Notes under the pieces: model-generated
Told to the model about the DNA's origin: nothing
The model's database searches: none
What the model saw: the letters and a program-made list of their open reading frames with translations, nothing else
Program-made: the position numbers and the translations under genes
NCBI RefSeq assembly: GCF_002019735.1
Contig: NZ_KV917378.1
Location: 1,762,869 to 1,826,868 of the forward strand
From: Salipaludibacillus agaradhaerens
Lineage (GTDB): Bacteria; Bacillota; Bacilli; Bacillales; Salisediminibacteriaceae
DNA: 64,000 nt
Reading direction: 5' to 3'
Shown: piece after piece, positions 1 through 8,884 of the stretch
Position numbering within the stretch: position 1 is the first letter of the stretch
How the letters are laid out: each line of letters begins with the position of its first letter

Positions 1-75
1 ACTATCTATTTTACCGATTTATAAAACTAGTATATGCTGAAACAACAAGACATTCAACTGAAGGAGGAACAGCAT

Positions 76-678
76 ATGAACGTACTTACAGTCGTAACCC
101 ATCCGCGAATAGAGTCACTGACATTTTCAATGGCTAACCACTTGATGAAAGGGATAAAAGATAACGGTCATCATACCGATATGCTCGATTTGTATCGATT
201 AGGCTTCAATCCAGTATTAGGTATTGAAGATGAACCAGAGTGGACCGCAAAGTCACAAGTATTTTCTGCTGAAGTCCATAAGGAAATGCAACGATTAGAG
301 CAGTATGATGCTTTAGCTTTTGTTTTTCCCCTTTGGTGGTGGAGCATGCCAGCACTGATGAAAGGCTACATCGATCGTGTATGGAATTATCATTTTGCTT
401 ACGGTTCAGGACAACTCCCCCATAAACGGGTTTTATGGCTCAGTCTAGCTGGTGCACCAATAGAACGTTTTGAAAAAAGAAAGTATGACACTATGATCAA
501 GCACTATTTTAATGTAGGGTTGGCGGATTACTGCGGCATCCCTATCTCTAAATTTGAACTTTTTTATGAGACAGTCAAACCCACTCCTCAGCACGTGCAA
601 AAGTGGCAGGCAAGATCTTATGAATTAGGGAACACCTTTTTTACTCATGTAGAAACGACAGGAGTTGTTAGCAAATGA
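76..678 (+). CDS. NAD(P)H-dependent quinone oxidoreductase, flavodoxin-like fold
   Basis: A 200-residue flavodoxin-2 family protein, expected to bind FAD or FMN and reduce quinones or similar electrophiles with NAD(P)H in the cytosol. The family signature lies at about residues 84-101, with three tryptophans after PL, then MPALMKG and DRV. An upstream in-frame ATG exists at 34, but the ATG at 76 has GGAGGAAC 5-12 nt before it, so I use 76. Its stop overlaps the next gene's start in ATGA, so the two flavoprotein genes are translationally coupled and may act together. The substrate is unknown. Confidence 0.85.
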   Translation: MNVLTVVTHPRIESLTFSMANHLMKGIKDNGHHTDMLDLYRLGFNPVLGIEDEPEWTAKSQVFSAEVHKEMQRLEQYDALAFVFPLWWWSMPALMKGYIDRVWNYHFAYGSGQLPHKRVLWLSLAGAPIERFEKRKYDTMIKHYFNVGLADYCGIPISKFELFYETVKPTPQHVQKWQARSYELGNTFFTHVETTGVVSK

Positions 679-1226
679 AAATCATGTTGCTTTTAGGAAG
701 CTCACGAAAAAAGGGAAACAGTGAACAATTAGCGCAAGACGTGTTAAAAGATGTGCCACATACAGAGGTCTTTTTACACGATAAAACGATGAATCCGATT
801 ATTGATAAGCGTCATACAGCGGGTGGTTTTACCCGTGTGGATGATGATTATGAGGAGCTGTTGCAGCAGTTTTTGGCACATGACATTGTTATTTTTGCTA
901 CACCGTTATATTGGTTTGGCATGTCAGGACAAATGAAGACCTTTTTCGATCGGTGGAGCCAGTACTTAAGAGATGAACGATTTGATCTTAAAGCCAAATT
1001 AGCTGAAAAAAAAGCCTATGTTATCATTACAGGCAACAAACCGGATCCAAAAGTATCAGCTCTTCCACTTATCATGCAGTTTAATGCTATTTTTCAATAC
1101 GTTGACATGAGCTTTGACGATTATCTCATTGGGACGGGAAACAAACCTGGTGAGGTATTCACAGATTCAGAGGCTTTTCAAAAAGCACGTTTATGGAATG
1201 AACGTTTTCTTGCTTTTAAACAATAA
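675..1226 (+). CDS. NADPH-dependent FMN reductase family flavoprotein
   Basis: A 183-residue flavodoxin-fold protein. The FMN phosphate loop GSSRKKGNSEQL is at residues 8-19 and the second signature, ATPLYWFGMSGQMK followed by DRW, is at about 76-95. Family members reduce FMN, quinones or azo/nitro compounds with NAD(P)H. The start codon overlaps the stop of the preceding oxidoreductase (ATGA, 4 bp), so the pair is a two-gene operon. A dispersed repeat follows the stop and no classic terminator is visible. The substrate cannot be told from the sequence. Confidence 0.85.
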   Translation: MKIMLLLGSSRKKGNSEQLAQDVLKDVPHTEVFLHDKTMNPIIDKRHTAGGFTRVDDDYEELLQQFLAHDIVIFATPLYWFGMSGQMKTFFDRWSQYLRDERFDLKAKLAEKKAYVIITGNKPDPKVSALPLIMQFNAIFQYVDMSFDDYLIGTGNKPGEVFTDSEAFQKARLWNERFLAFKQ

Positions 1227-1233
1227 AACAAAC

Positions 1234-1360
1234 CTTCAGTCAGTTGGCGTTTTCGTTTATCTCCTACTGATTGGTCGTTGAGTGAATCTGGATATTAGCG
1301 TTCGTTATCTCTCCTCTCTATATTCTGACAGGAGGTTTGCGAACGCTTATCTATGATAAA
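1234..1360 (+). repeat. Dispersed intergenic repeat, family 2, copy A
   Basis: About 127 bp related to sequences at 38640-38762 (plus) and 56070-56204 (minus). The shared order is CTTCA(A/G)TCAGT, a variable stretch, GTGAATC(A/T)GGATATTA(A)CGTTCG, CTCTCCTCTCTATATT, and CTTATCTATGATAAA at the end. Most of the gap from 1227 to 1582 is this repeat. I saw no gene here. Shorter fragments carrying the GGTTATCTGTG tail lie near 25140 and 57200. Confidence 0.6.
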
Positions 1361-1582
1361 CTGTCTTTGTTAAAGTATAGGAAGAAAACCGATTTGTAAA
1401 CAGATCTTTTTGTTAGCATTATAAGTGAAAATGTTAGATAGTGACGGCCTTTTAAATGAAGGGAGGCATAATTCTTTTTAAAATCGTATATCTATTTATA
1501 ACGATGTCGTTTTAAAGCAGAGAAAAGAAAATGAGCCTTTGCTTTCTAGACATAGGTTATTAAAGACGTGGAGGTATCTCAT

Positions 1583-2077
1583 ATGCGTCATACCGTTCTT
1601 CCAGGCGAAACATTAGCTCAAATATCTCTTGATTATAGAATTCCCCTTCCACAAATCTTATCTGTTAATCCCGGCGTGAATCCAGATCTGATTCATCCAG
1701 GACAAATGATAGAGATTCCTAGCTTTCCAAACCCCGATACATTGCCTTATCACATCGACGTGTCTGTTGGAAGTCGTCGGCTCAGACTTTTTCGTAACGG
1801 CATGTTAGAAAGGGACTATCCCATCGCAGTTGGAAGAATGTTATTTGAGACCCCACTTGGTCGGTACATTATTATTAATAAAGCACCTCATCCAGGCGGG
1901 CCATTCGGAACGATGTGGATGAGCTTGTCAAAACAGCATTATGGGATACACGGCACAAATGAACCAACTTCCATCGGGCACGCCGTATCACGTGGGTGCA
2001 TTCGTATGTTCAATGAGGATGTAGAAGAATTAGCCGCTCTTATTCCAATTGGTACACCTGTGGCTATCAACCCTTAA
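1583..2077 (+). CDS. LysM domain L,D-transpeptidase (YkuD family)
   Basis: A 164-residue cell-wall enzyme. An N-terminal LysM module (about residues 1-48, [13 protein letters not shown] onward) binds peptidoglycan. The YkuD catalytic domain (about 57-164) carries HYGIHGT and SRGCIRM, giving the catalytic His near 123 and nucleophilic Cys near 139. Family members form 3-3 cross-links or attach proteins to peptidoglycan; B. subtilis YkuD has the same LysM-YkuD layout. No signal peptide is visible, as in YkuD. The start is set by GGAGG at 1570-1574, 8 nt before ATG 1583; the upstream in-frame GTG at 1568 overlaps that site and is rejected. Confidence 0.9.
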   Translation: MRHTVLPGETLAQISLDYRIPLPQILSVNPGVNPDLIHPGQMIEIPSFPNPDTLPYHIDVSVGSRRLRLFRNGMLERDYPIAVGRMLFETPLGRYIIINKAPHPGGPFGTMWMSLSKQHYGIHGTNEPTSIGHAVSRGCIRMFNEDVEELAALIPIGTPVAINP

Positions 2078-2130
2078 ATTTCCTTATTCTACATCTGGGC
2101 AAAACCTCTCTAAGATTTTAGCTAAATTAA

Positions 2131-2166
2131 AAACGCCCTTTACTAATGAGAAAAGGCGTTTCGTTT
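2131..2166. terminator. Bidirectional rho-independent terminator
   Basis: AAACGCC and GGCGTTT form a stem with A-rich and T-rich flanks, placed between the convergent ends of the L,D-transpeptidase gene and the ABC1 kinase-like gene. Confidence 0.6.
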
Positions 2167-2192
2167 CTATATAGAGCATGTTCTTATAGTTG

Positions 2193-3815
2193 TTACGTCT
2201 TTCTTTTTGGATGCATGTACTTTAACCATTTTCTCAACTTATAGCTCATAACACCGTAACTTAATAAGCCGAGTACCCCAACACCTAATCCAATATAGCC
2301 TAGGATTGGCTCGGTTAAATATAATCCGATTCCACTACCTATGCCTCCGATTAACGTCACTTGGAAACAATAGCGTTTGCTATTTTCATACATCGTAAAC
2401 TGAAACTGTCTTCGCTGTTCTAATTCTTTCAGGTCTTCCATACGGTGAGGCAATTTTAAAAAGTCATTAACAGTATGGACGATTTTAAACATCGGCTGAG
2501 ATTGGAGCCAATATCGGACAAAGTGCCATTTCGTATTACCTTGTTTTTGCAACCACTTCAAAAAGACTGGTTTCATTTGATCGATGATCTCATCTTCTCC
2601 AATTAAACTCGCTAAAATTCCCTCAATCGTCATAAATGAACGTCCTAAAAATACAAACCTTGTCGGGACTTGAATAGGAAGAGCTTGTATCATATTTGCC
2701 ATCTCTAACTTTAAAGACATGATATCCATTTCCTGCAATTGAGAAGGCTGAAAAGTCATAAACTCGGCTAACACTTTTTCCATCGTCCGTGGTTCAGCGT
2801 CCGGTAGGAGAAAATCAAGTTGGATAAGAGCTTCCACAGCCTGAGAATAATTTTTCGATAGCAAACTTTCTATTAGTCGTTGAAAATTCATCGCATCATT
2901 TTTTGAAATCGTCCCAACCATCCCAAAATCTAGTAAGATAATTTTGCCTTCTTTTGAAAGGAGAAGGTTACCTGTATGGGGATCTGCATGAAAACTACCA
3001 GGCTCAAGCCACTGAGGCAAAAAGATCTCTGTAAGCCGTTTAGCCAGCTCTTGCTTGGTAATGTTTAGATGATTTAAAGCAGTTTCATCGGTTAATTTAA
3101 TACCATCCACCCATTCCATCACTAACACTTTGGATGTGCTAAGCTCTTCTACAACAGACGGAATCAAGACCCCTTCATAATCTTCAAACCGTTTTTTAAA
3201 TGTTAAAAGAGATTGCTTTTCTTTAGAGAAATCTAGCTCTTGTTCAATTACTTGCTTCAATTCCTTAAACAACACATTTAGATTTATAAATCCTTTCGGT
3301 AACGGGACAAAATGATTGGCAAACCAAATGATAATACTAAGTGTACGAAAATCCGTTTCGACAATCTGCTGGATGTTAGGCCGTTGCACTTTCACCGCTA
3401 CTTTTTCACCGTTTTTTAATGTGGCGCGATAAACTTCACCGATTGAAGCTGAGGCTATCGCTTCTGTCTCCACCTGGGTAACATGGTCTTCTACTGAACT
3501 TTGCCACTCTTCAGCTAGAACTTTTTCTATTTCCTGCCACGACGATGGTGGTACTTTATCTGTCAAATCTTGAATTTGCTCAATAAATGGGCGGGGTAAC
3601 AAGTCAGCACGAATACTTAATAATTGGCCGATTTTTATGAGCAGCCCTTCTAAATCGAAGAGTATTTCCCTGAACCCTCTCCCGATATCTTCCCATAGAT
3701 GATCCCATTCTGACTGTGTTTTTTTACGAATTTTATACCAATAAATGCGGATGAAAATAGTTAAAGCAAACGCGATGATTTTATACATGCGCATGAATTT
3801 GCCGGTCGTTCCCAT
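2193..3815 (-). CDS. ABC1/UbiB (AarF) family atypical kinase-like membrane protein
   Basis: A 540-residue UbiB-family protein. It shows the KxGQ motif (KIGQ at 61-64), the ASIGEVYRA loop near 122-130, VAVKVQRP with the ATP-binding Lys near 142, HADPHTGNLLL, and the metal-binding LLDFGMVG. There is a hydrophobic segment at residues 11-26 and a hairpin of two membrane segments near the C-terminus (about 485-530). UbiB/ABC1 proteins act as ATPases in lipid or quinone metabolism; the substrate in Firmicutes, which use menaquinone, is not settled. The start has GGGAGG upstream. The gene stands alone. Confidence 0.88.
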   Translation of the reverse strand: MGTTGKFMRMYKIIAFALTIFIRIYWYKIRKKTQSEWDHLWEDIGRGFREILFDLEGLLIKIGQLLSIRADLLPRPFIEQIQDLTDKVPPSSWQEIEKVLAEEWQSSVEDHVTQVETEAIASASIGEVYRATLKNGEKVAVKVQRPNIQQIVETDFRTLSIIIWFANHFVPLPKGFINLNVLFKELKQVIEQELDFSKEKQSLLTFKKRFEDYEGVLIPSVVEELSTSKVLVMEWVDGIKLTDETALNHLNITKQELAKRLTEIFLPQWLEPGSFHADPHTGNLLLSKEGKIILLDFGMVGTISKNDAMNFQRLIESLLSKNYSQAVEALIQLDFLLPDAEPRTMEKVLAEFMTFQPSQLQEMDIMSLKLEMANMIQALPIQVPTRFVFLGRSFMTIEGILASLIGEDEIIDQMKPVFLKWLQKQGNTKWHFVRYWLQSQPMFKIVHTVNDFLKLPHRMEDLKELEQRRQFQFTMYENSKRYCFQVTLIGGIGSGIGLYLTEPILGYIGLGVGVLGLLSYGVMSYKLRKWLKYMHPKRKT

Positions 3816-4267
3816 CTTTTCCTCCCGTTCTAAGCGTCTACGTTTTAATTAGCTGCATCTTATAAACAGTATAGCAGATCGACATGACAAGTCAGCTGTT
3901 GTCTTTAGTGAATCGCTAGAATTAGCGGATTAGTGTGGGTAACATGAGACTATGTTTCCTTGTTTACTTTTGATTAGAGTAACTCACTATGACTTTTCCC
4001 CTTACTATCTCTATCACGCTAATTTCTATTTTTGCTCTACAAATGTGATTGGCATAAACGGCCTTCTTAGATGATAAAAGAAAACAGGTAATTATAATTT
4101 TAATGACGACTTCTATGTAAAAAAATGTGCTCATGCGTCATTTTGCTTCATTAGCCCTTTAAAAATATGTTGTTGTCACTCTCAAAGATCCTTGATGCAC
4201 TGTTATATAGCGTCTTTCGGAAGACCTTTTGCATTATCATCACTACACAGTCTGAATTCGAAGACCT
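3816..4267. other. Intergenic region without recognised features
   Basis: About 450 AT-rich bases between two minus-strand genes. I see no ORF with a ribosome binding site, no strong terminator and no recognised repeat here. Confidence 0.5.
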
Positions 4268-4753
4268 CTATAACTGGCTTGTATGACTGTTTCCATTTTT
4301 ATCGGAATGAAAGGCAAAGAAAAACCAAGCAATGTTCACAATAATCAATGAAAACCCACCAATTATCACACTATATAACATGACAGTGTCATTAGACGAT
4401 AATAACATTAAAGCGCTTATCCCAACTATTGGCACGCTAGTTAATATGCCACCTCCGCATAATACAGCCATCACATACTTCATTGCTGGAACACCTATCC
4501 CATATAATAGTAATGGTATGAGGTAGACGAGTAAAATGCCTCCAATCGCTGTCCACATCCCATTACTTCCGAATTCATTAGCGTTTGGTCCTGTCTTGGC
4601 TAAAGGAGAAAGCGAGCACAAGACAATCACAGCACAGAAAAGCGTGGCAGACATCACACTGATAACTATTACGTTAAATTGCCTCTTTTTAAACATCATG
4701 TCGTAGATCCTTTCATGAATCTTGTTGTGTATATTTCTATTCTCAATCATCAT
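4268..4753 (-). CDS. Hypothetical four-helix membrane protein
   Basis: A 161-residue protein of unknown function. After a basic N-terminus it has four hydrophobic segments: about 26-48 (VIVISVMSATLFCAVIVL), 66-86, 93-117 and 123-149, ending in a short polar tail. The Shine-Dalgarno sequence is weak (GAAGGC), and an internal ATG at MMFKKRQF, just before the first membrane segment, could be the true start. It is isolated between intergenic stretches, so neighbours give no clue. I do not recognise the family. Confidence 0.55.
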   Translation of the reverse strand: MMIENRNIHNKIHERIYDMMFKKRQFNVIVISVMSATLFCAVIVLCSLSPLAKTGPNANEFGSNGMWTAIGGILLVYLIPLLLYGIGVPAMKYVMAVLCGGGILTSVPIVGISALMLLSSNDTVMLYSVIIGGFSLIIVNIAWFFFAFHSDKNGNSHTSQL

Positions 4754-4896
4754 GGATGCGGGCTGCCTTCATCATTTTTTTGCTGACCCACTCTTCCAGT
4801 TTAGGTTTCACAACAATATTTTTTAAACTAAATGATGGTATGTGTTAAAATAATCCGAACCTACTTACTTTGGGCCGGATTAAACTCTTTAACTCT

Positions 4897-5277
4897 TTAA
4901 AGCGTTAACTCCACAAGGTTCCCTTCTGGATCTTCTACTACACTTTCATAGTAACCGTCTCCCGTCACACGCGGACCGTTTACAACAGAGTAACCGTCTT
5001 TTTTAAGCCGTTCAGTCAATTCGTCGACAGCCTCTTCACTACCTGTAGAAAAAGCAATATGCGCCCAGCCTATCATCGTGTCAGAAGGTGTGTTATCCAC
5101 ACCTTGTTTCCTCATAATTTCTAACCTTGCACCACTTTCAAAACTTATAAAATATGATTCAAATTGCTTTCTTGTATTCGTGTATTTATCATTGGCTTGT
5201 CCGTTAAAGTAAGTGGTATAGAAGTGCTTCATATTTTCCAAATCATTGACCCATACGGCCACATGCTCAATTTTCAT
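4897..5277 (-). CDS. VOC family glyoxalase-like protein (YaeR/GloA2 type)
   Basis: A 126-residue vicinal-oxygen-chelate protein: [20 protein letters not shown] at the N-terminus, a middle glutamate in ARLEIMR and a terminal [12 protein letters not shown], the arrangement of metal ligands (H..E..E) seen in YaeR-like proteins. The reaction is unknown; relatives are lactoylglutathione lyase-like or bind small metabolites. GGAG lies 10 nt before ATG 5277; the in-frame GTG at 5286 is too close to that site to be the start. It lies 22 bp downstream of the FusB-like gene and is probably co-transcribed with it. Confidence 0.85.
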   Translation of the reverse strand: MKIEHVAVWVNDLENMKHFYTTYFNGQANDKYTNTRKQFESYFISFESGARLEIMRKQGVDNTPSDTMIGWAHIAFSTGSEEAVDELTERLKKDGYSVVNGPRVTGDGYYESVVEDPEGNLVELTL

Positions 5278-5298
5278 TAATGTCACTCTCCTTGGAAT

Positions 5299-5943
5299 TT
5301 AATGCTTACTGATGAAGGCATAGATAAACGCGTTAAGCTCGTCTAATGATGTCATATTATCATTGCATACCATACTTTCCTTACATACATAGTTACCTCT
5401 TGAAATATTGGATTCATTTTTTTTACCCTTTATCTTTTTCGTAAAAAGACCTACTTCTCCAAAAGAGTGGCAAATCGTACATAATCCTTGTTTGCTGCTA
5501 GGGTGATAAAGTCCGGCAACACCCATAAGTCGTCCCTCAATGTTTACAACAAGATATTTTTTGTTTGTCCCTAAATCATACCACCCTAAATAACTAAGCG
5601 CATGATAATCGAATTGATCAAGGTCAGGTACCTTAAGTTTCTTTTCTTTCGGAAAAAGTCTCTCTATTTTCTTTTCAGAGACGCGGGGAAATGGGATGAC
5701 ATAAGGTTTTAAGCTAAGTAGGAACGAATCTGCCTCGTGGGCGTTTTTTACGTCAGTTAGTGCATCTAGCAAAGGCAACGCTTTCCCTCCTTGCCCTTCA
5801 ACTAACTGAGCTACTTTCTCACGAGCTAATGTGATAACCGTATGAACCACATCTTGATCTTTATTAGTTGACTGAGCGTCCACAATCACTTTCGTCTGTT
5901 TTTTTATAAAATTATATTCATGCGGATGTAAAAACTCTTCCAT
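5299..5943 (-). CDS. FusB/FusC family elongation factor G-binding protein
   Basis: A 214-residue protein resembling FusB/FusC. It has an N-terminal helical domain (HPHEYNFIKKQTKVIVDA) and a C-terminal treble-clef zinc domain with CTICH near 160 and the later cysteines in YVCKESMVCND. Acquired FusB and FusC bind EF-G and free it from fusidic-acid-stalled ribosomes. Chromosomal homologues are common in Bacillaceae and may act as ribosome-recycling helpers. AGGTGATGAAAG precedes the ATG. Whether this copy gives fusidic acid tolerance cannot be read from the sequence. Confidence 0.8.
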   Translation of the reverse strand: MEEFLHPHEYNFIKKQTKVIVDAQSTNKDQDVVHTVITLAREKVAQLVEGQGGKALPLLDALTDVKNAHEADSFLLSLKPYVIPFPRVSEKKIERLFPKEKKLKVPDLDQFDYHALSYLGWYDLGTNKKYLVVNIEGRLMGVAGLYHPSSKQGLCTICHSFGEVGLFTKKIKGKKNESNISRGNYVCKESMVCNDNMTSLDELNAFIYAFISKH

Positions 5944-6083
5944 CTTTCATCACCTATCTTATCTATTGAGTGTTCCTGACCTTTCTTTCTATTTAGTTTA
6001 TAGTTTCTCCTCCTCTTTTAAAATGGCAAGAACAATTTCAAGTTAAATTAGACATATTAGCAAAGGGCATTCCCACGAAAAGC

Positions 6084-6119
6084 GGCAGTTTAAAAGAGAA
6101 TCATCTCCTTTAAACTGCC
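6084..6119 (-). terminator. Rho-independent terminator
   Basis: GGCAGTTTAAA and TTTAAACTGCC pair across a short loop, followed on the minus strand by GCTTTTCG. It lies 11 bp beyond the stop of the CD3324-like gene. Confidence 0.75.
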
Positions 6120-6129
6120 AAGTAATCTT

Positions 6130-6399
6130 TTATCTCGTCTTTGAATAAACGATTTTTTTAATCGTTTCAGTTGCAAGAAAATACTCATTCGCTAATTGAT
6201 CAATTGGTTTCCCGTTCGAAAATTCTGTCCTAATCATGGCATTCCGCTGATCTATCGCTTTCCTACCTCCCGACTTCGCTCCCCATTTACAATACGATCC
6301 AGGTTGCTTCGGGATATAGAGAGACGCACCTTGAATATACTTCTGAATTTCCAACACTAATTTTTCCGGTAAAAGCTCTGTTGCTTTCACTTGCTTCAT
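6130..6399 (-). CDS. CD3324 family putative DNA-binding protein (Mor-like HTH)
   Basis: An 89-residue protein matching the CD3324 family: LPEKLVLEIQKYIQG, then YIPKQPGSYCKWG, GGRKAIDQRNAMI and a terminal helix-turn-helix, IDQLANEYFLATETIKKIV (about 66-84). The fold resembles Mor/C-type phage activators, so DNA binding is likely, with unknown targets. AAGGAG lies 9 nt before the ATG. A strong terminator follows, so this is a single-gene unit. Confidence 0.75.
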   Translation of the reverse strand: MKQVKATELLPEKLVLEIQKYIQGASLYIPKQPGSYCKWGAKSGGRKAIDQRNAMIRTEFSNGKPIDQLANEYFLATETIKKIVYSKTR

Positions 6400-6474
6400 A
6401 ACCGCCCGCTCCTTAGTCTTTTATTTTTATCCAAAGATTAAGGGCAAAGCCGAGTATATTATGTCACATAGTCT

Positions 6475-6579
6475 TTAACGAAGACGAAAAATCCACACAT
6501 CCATACAAAGTATCGTCTTCCATATACTTGGCTTTGCATGGGTCAGATCACTATCCGGCATAAAGCGAGTGTGTGCCAT
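6475..6579 (-). CDS. Small 34-residue protein of unknown function
   Basis: A short ORF with a near-ideal ribosome binding site: AAAGGAGGTGG about 7 nt before its ATG at 6579. The product begins MAHTRFMPDSDLTHAKPS and ends in VWIFRLR. It is mostly polar with a tryptophan-containing tail and no signal peptide. A longer reading in the same frame up to 6711 runs into the DUF488 gene and lacks a start signal, so I prefer the short form. It lies 55 bp downstream of the DUF488 gene on the same strand, probably in one transcript. Confidence 0.5.
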   Translation of the reverse strand: MAHTRFMPDSDLTHAKPSIWKTILCMDVWIFRLR

Positions 6580-6634
6580 GAGAACCACCTCCTTTATAAC
6601 GCCCATTATATATGAAAACTTGCATGAAACGTAG

Positions 6635-7009
6635 TCATTCTTGCTCGTACTGATCACGCAAATATTTCTGAAGGACGACAGCATGATTATATGTTTTATC
6701 CTTTGCTCCAAAGAGAAGGGTTATATTTTCTTTATAAGGCTTTATGTGTGTTAAAAAATCAATGATGCAATCTAATTTTGAAGGGTCCTCGTTTAATTCC
6801 TCTTCATATTTATTGGCAAATACATGAAACCGTTCAGGCTCATGGTTAAACCATTGGCGTAATTCGGGAGACGGCGCAACATCCCGACACCACTCATCAA
6901 ATTGAAGCTCTTTTTTTGATAAACCTCTCGGCCAAAGCCTATCAACGAGGATCCGTTTGCCATCATCTTCTTCAGGACGTTCATATGCTCGTTTAATCTT
7001 GATGGCCAT
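6635..7009 (-). CDS. DUF488 family protein (YeaO-like)
   Basis: A 124-residue DUF488 protein. It has the conserved N-terminus IKRAYE, the core VDRLWPRGLSKKEL (about 22-35), DEWCRDVAPSPELRQWF (about 38-54), and the C-terminal LLFGAKDKTYNHAVVL. No enzymatic activity is established for the family. AGGAGAG precedes the ATG at a slightly long spacing. The gene is followed by the small 34-residue ORF on the same strand. Confidence 0.85.
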   Translation of the reverse strand: MAIKIKRAYERPEEDDGKRILVDRLWPRGLSKKELQFDEWCRDVAPSPELRQWFNHEPERFHVFANKYEEELNEDPSKLDCIIDFLTHIKPYKENITLLFGAKDKTYNHAVVLQKYLRDQYEQE

Positions 7010-7184
7010 ATGAGATGACTCTCCTCTCTATAATCATTTTATCCTTACCTCGTCTAATGTTCGCTTTTAATCGACTCATTGTTCTTTCCTTCAGGAAGGC
7101 AGGATTGGGTAAAACAGTTCGTTCATTTTCAACCGCCACTACCGTGACAACATCACGAGTGAAATTTCATTGATTTATTACTAT

Positions 7185-7757
7185 TTACGACCATTTCACA
7201 ACAGGCTCATACACATAATTTTGCAACGCATTAATGAGCGAGTCGACATCATTTTCCACTAAAATCGTCTCCCTGTACGCGGGGTTCATAAATCCTTCTT
7301 CAATCGTATGGTCTAACATGGTGACCAATGGGTTGAAAAAGTCGTGGGTATTGAGTAAACAACATGGTTTTTCGTGATAACCGAGTTGAGACCATGTAAA
7401 TGCTTCAAACCATTCTTCCAATGTGCCAGCCCCACCAGGTAATGCCACAAATGCATCACTTAAATCTGCCATTTTAGCTTTACGCTCATGCATCGTTTTC
7501 ACTACATAAAGGTCTGTTAAGCCATCATGAGCAATTTCCACATTTTTTAACTTTTCTGGAATGACGCCTATGACGTCACCGCCTGCTTCTAAACAAGCAT
7601 CCGCCACCGCTCCCATACAGCCAACACGTGCGCCACCATAGACGAGGGTGATCTTTTCTTCAGCTAATCGTCTTCCTAATGCAGCGGCCATTTCTAAATA
7701 AATAGGACTTTCCCCTTTACTGGAGCCACAAAAAATAGCTACTCGTTTTATCGTCAT
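7185..7757 (-). CDS. LOG family protein (TIGR00730 Rossmann fold)
   Basis: A 190-residue LOG ('lonely guy') protein. It has the nucleotide-binding N-terminus VAIFCGSSKG, GGARVGCMGAVADA, and the diagnostic MHERKAKMADLSDAF followed by LPGGAGTLEEWFEAF. Family members hydrolyse nucleoside 5'-monophosphates to base and ribose 5-phosphate; B. subtilis YvdD is a relative. The start at 7757 has AAAGGAGAG about 6 nt upstream. A longer reading from 7790 would overlap the neighbouring gene and has no site. It sits 13 bp after the nucleotidyltransferase gene, so they share a transcript. Confidence 0.88.
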   Translation of the reverse strand: MTIKRVAIFCGSSKGESPIYLEMAAALGRRLAEEKITLVYGGARVGCMGAVADACLEAGGDVIGVIPEKLKNVEIAHDGLTDLYVVKTMHERKAKMADLSDAFVALPGGAGTLEEWFEAFTWSQLGYHEKPCCLLNTHDFFNPLVTMLDHTIEEGFMNPAYRETILVENDVDSLINALQNYVYEPVVKWS

Positions 7758-7770
7758 ATCAAACTCTCCT

Positions 7771-8748
7771 TTAGCTTGTTCTGTTAACAATGATGTGTAC
7801 TTTTTTGATTAGTTGCTCAGTCAATTGTCCAAGGGTTTCTACTTGTTTTTCTCTAAATGGGGTAAGACCTATTGTTGCTAAATCATGTTTCAGTTCAAGG
7901 GGCAGCTCGCCTACAAAACTGTCAAGTGGTGTCCCCTCACCTGTCTCAAAGTATAACCAAATCACTTCACCATACATGTGCCATGTCACATTAACAGGAT
8001 CCTGTTGTTCTTGTAGCCGTCGAGCTTTTCGGTCACATAACTCGTCATGGAGTGGTGCGAGGCTGTGAGCATCTCCTTTATACTTACGTAAAAACGCGCG
8101 ATATTTTTTAACAATGGACACGGAATCATATGAACGCTGAAAAGGTGGATTCTCAATGAGTGACGTATAATGAGCGTTTAACTCCGTGCGAATGCACGGA
8201 AGAACATGTTGAGTGGCACACGATTGCCATGTCACATACAAGTAGAGAAAAGCCGCTTCTGCCCAAGCACCTAAAGCAGACATAGCCGCAGAATAACCCA
8301 TTCCCCTTTTCAAGGCTTGACGGGCAGCTACCACTCGTTGATTAACAATGGCTGTCACCTCTTGCGTCATTGTTAATAGACCGTTAGCACTTGTTAAGTG
8401 ATCCAATGCTACTTGTTTAATATGCGAGAACCTTTCCTCTGTATCCTTTAAAATAAGGATCTCAGTTAAAAATCTAGCATGCCACGGTGATTGGTATATG
8501 TCATGTTCACTAGGCAAATCACGGGTATGTAAGCACGTTAATTGAATGATTTCATCCTCATATACTTTATTAACATGTGTTTCTTCAAGCAAATTGTCTT
8601 CACAATAAATCGTGATATCAATATCACTAAACGCATCTGCGTCACCACGTCCTAACGATCCTCCAGCGGTAGCGTAGTTTATTGAATATGGCCACTCCTC
8701 CAAAAACCGGAGAACAGTTTGCCGTAATACGCCAGTCTTTCCGCTCAT
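7771..8748 (-). CDS. Nucleotidyltransferase domain-containing protein
   Basis: A 325-residue protein with the polymerase-beta-like nucleotidyltransferase motif near its N-terminus: GGSLGRGDADAFSDIDI (about 28-44), giving the G-S and D-x-D residues that hold metal and nucleotide. The rest is helical, with an acidic CEDNLLEE stretch after the motif. Such stand-alone enzymes include aminoglycoside nucleotidyltransferases, but this one cannot be assigned a substrate. AGGAGGT lies upstream of the ATG. It is the first gene of a two-gene unit with the LOG gene. Confidence 0.75.
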   Translation of the reverse strand: MSGKTGVLRQTVLRFLEEWPYSINYATAGGSLGRGDADAFSDIDITIYCEDNLLEETHVNKVYEDEIIQLTCLHTRDLPSEHDIYQSPWHARFLTEILILKDTEERFSHIKQVALDHLTSANGLLTMTQEVTAIVNQRVVAARQALKRGMGYSAAMSALGAWAEAAFLYLYVTWQSCATQHVLPCIRTELNAHYTSLIENPPFQRSYDSVSIVKKYRAFLRKYKGDAHSLAPLHDELCDRKARRLQEQQDPVNVTWHMYGEVIWLYFETGEGTPLDSFVGELPLELKHDLATIGLTPFREKQVETLGQLTEQLIKKVHIIVNRTS

Positions 8749-8854
8749 CTTTTATCTTACCTCCTGTCCCACTTTTTTTGATTCGCCCTCTTAATACTTC
8801 GCCTTCATGTCCTACTCTCCTTCTTAAACATTCTCCTACGCATACTTCTAAGAA

Positions 8855-8884
8855 CATGACATTTGTCATGTGACATTCATGACA
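8855..8884. promoter_or_regulatory. Palindromic operator upstream of ABC/two-component operon
   Basis: CATGACA (8855-8861) and its inverse TGTCATG (8864-8870) form a perfect 7-2-7 palindrome, and a third half-site CATGACA follows at 8878-8884. A TTGACA hexamer lies at 8896-8901, between this and the ATPase gene. The position suits autoregulation by the NarL-type response regulator encoded downstream, whose family typically binds inverted heptamers. The link to that regulator is inferred. Confidence 0.55.

Noticed and set aside
8642-8873. Short ORFs on both strands between the nucleotidyltransferase and ABC genes
   Set aside because: They overlap the start of the nucleotidyltransferase gene and the operator region, with no start signals.
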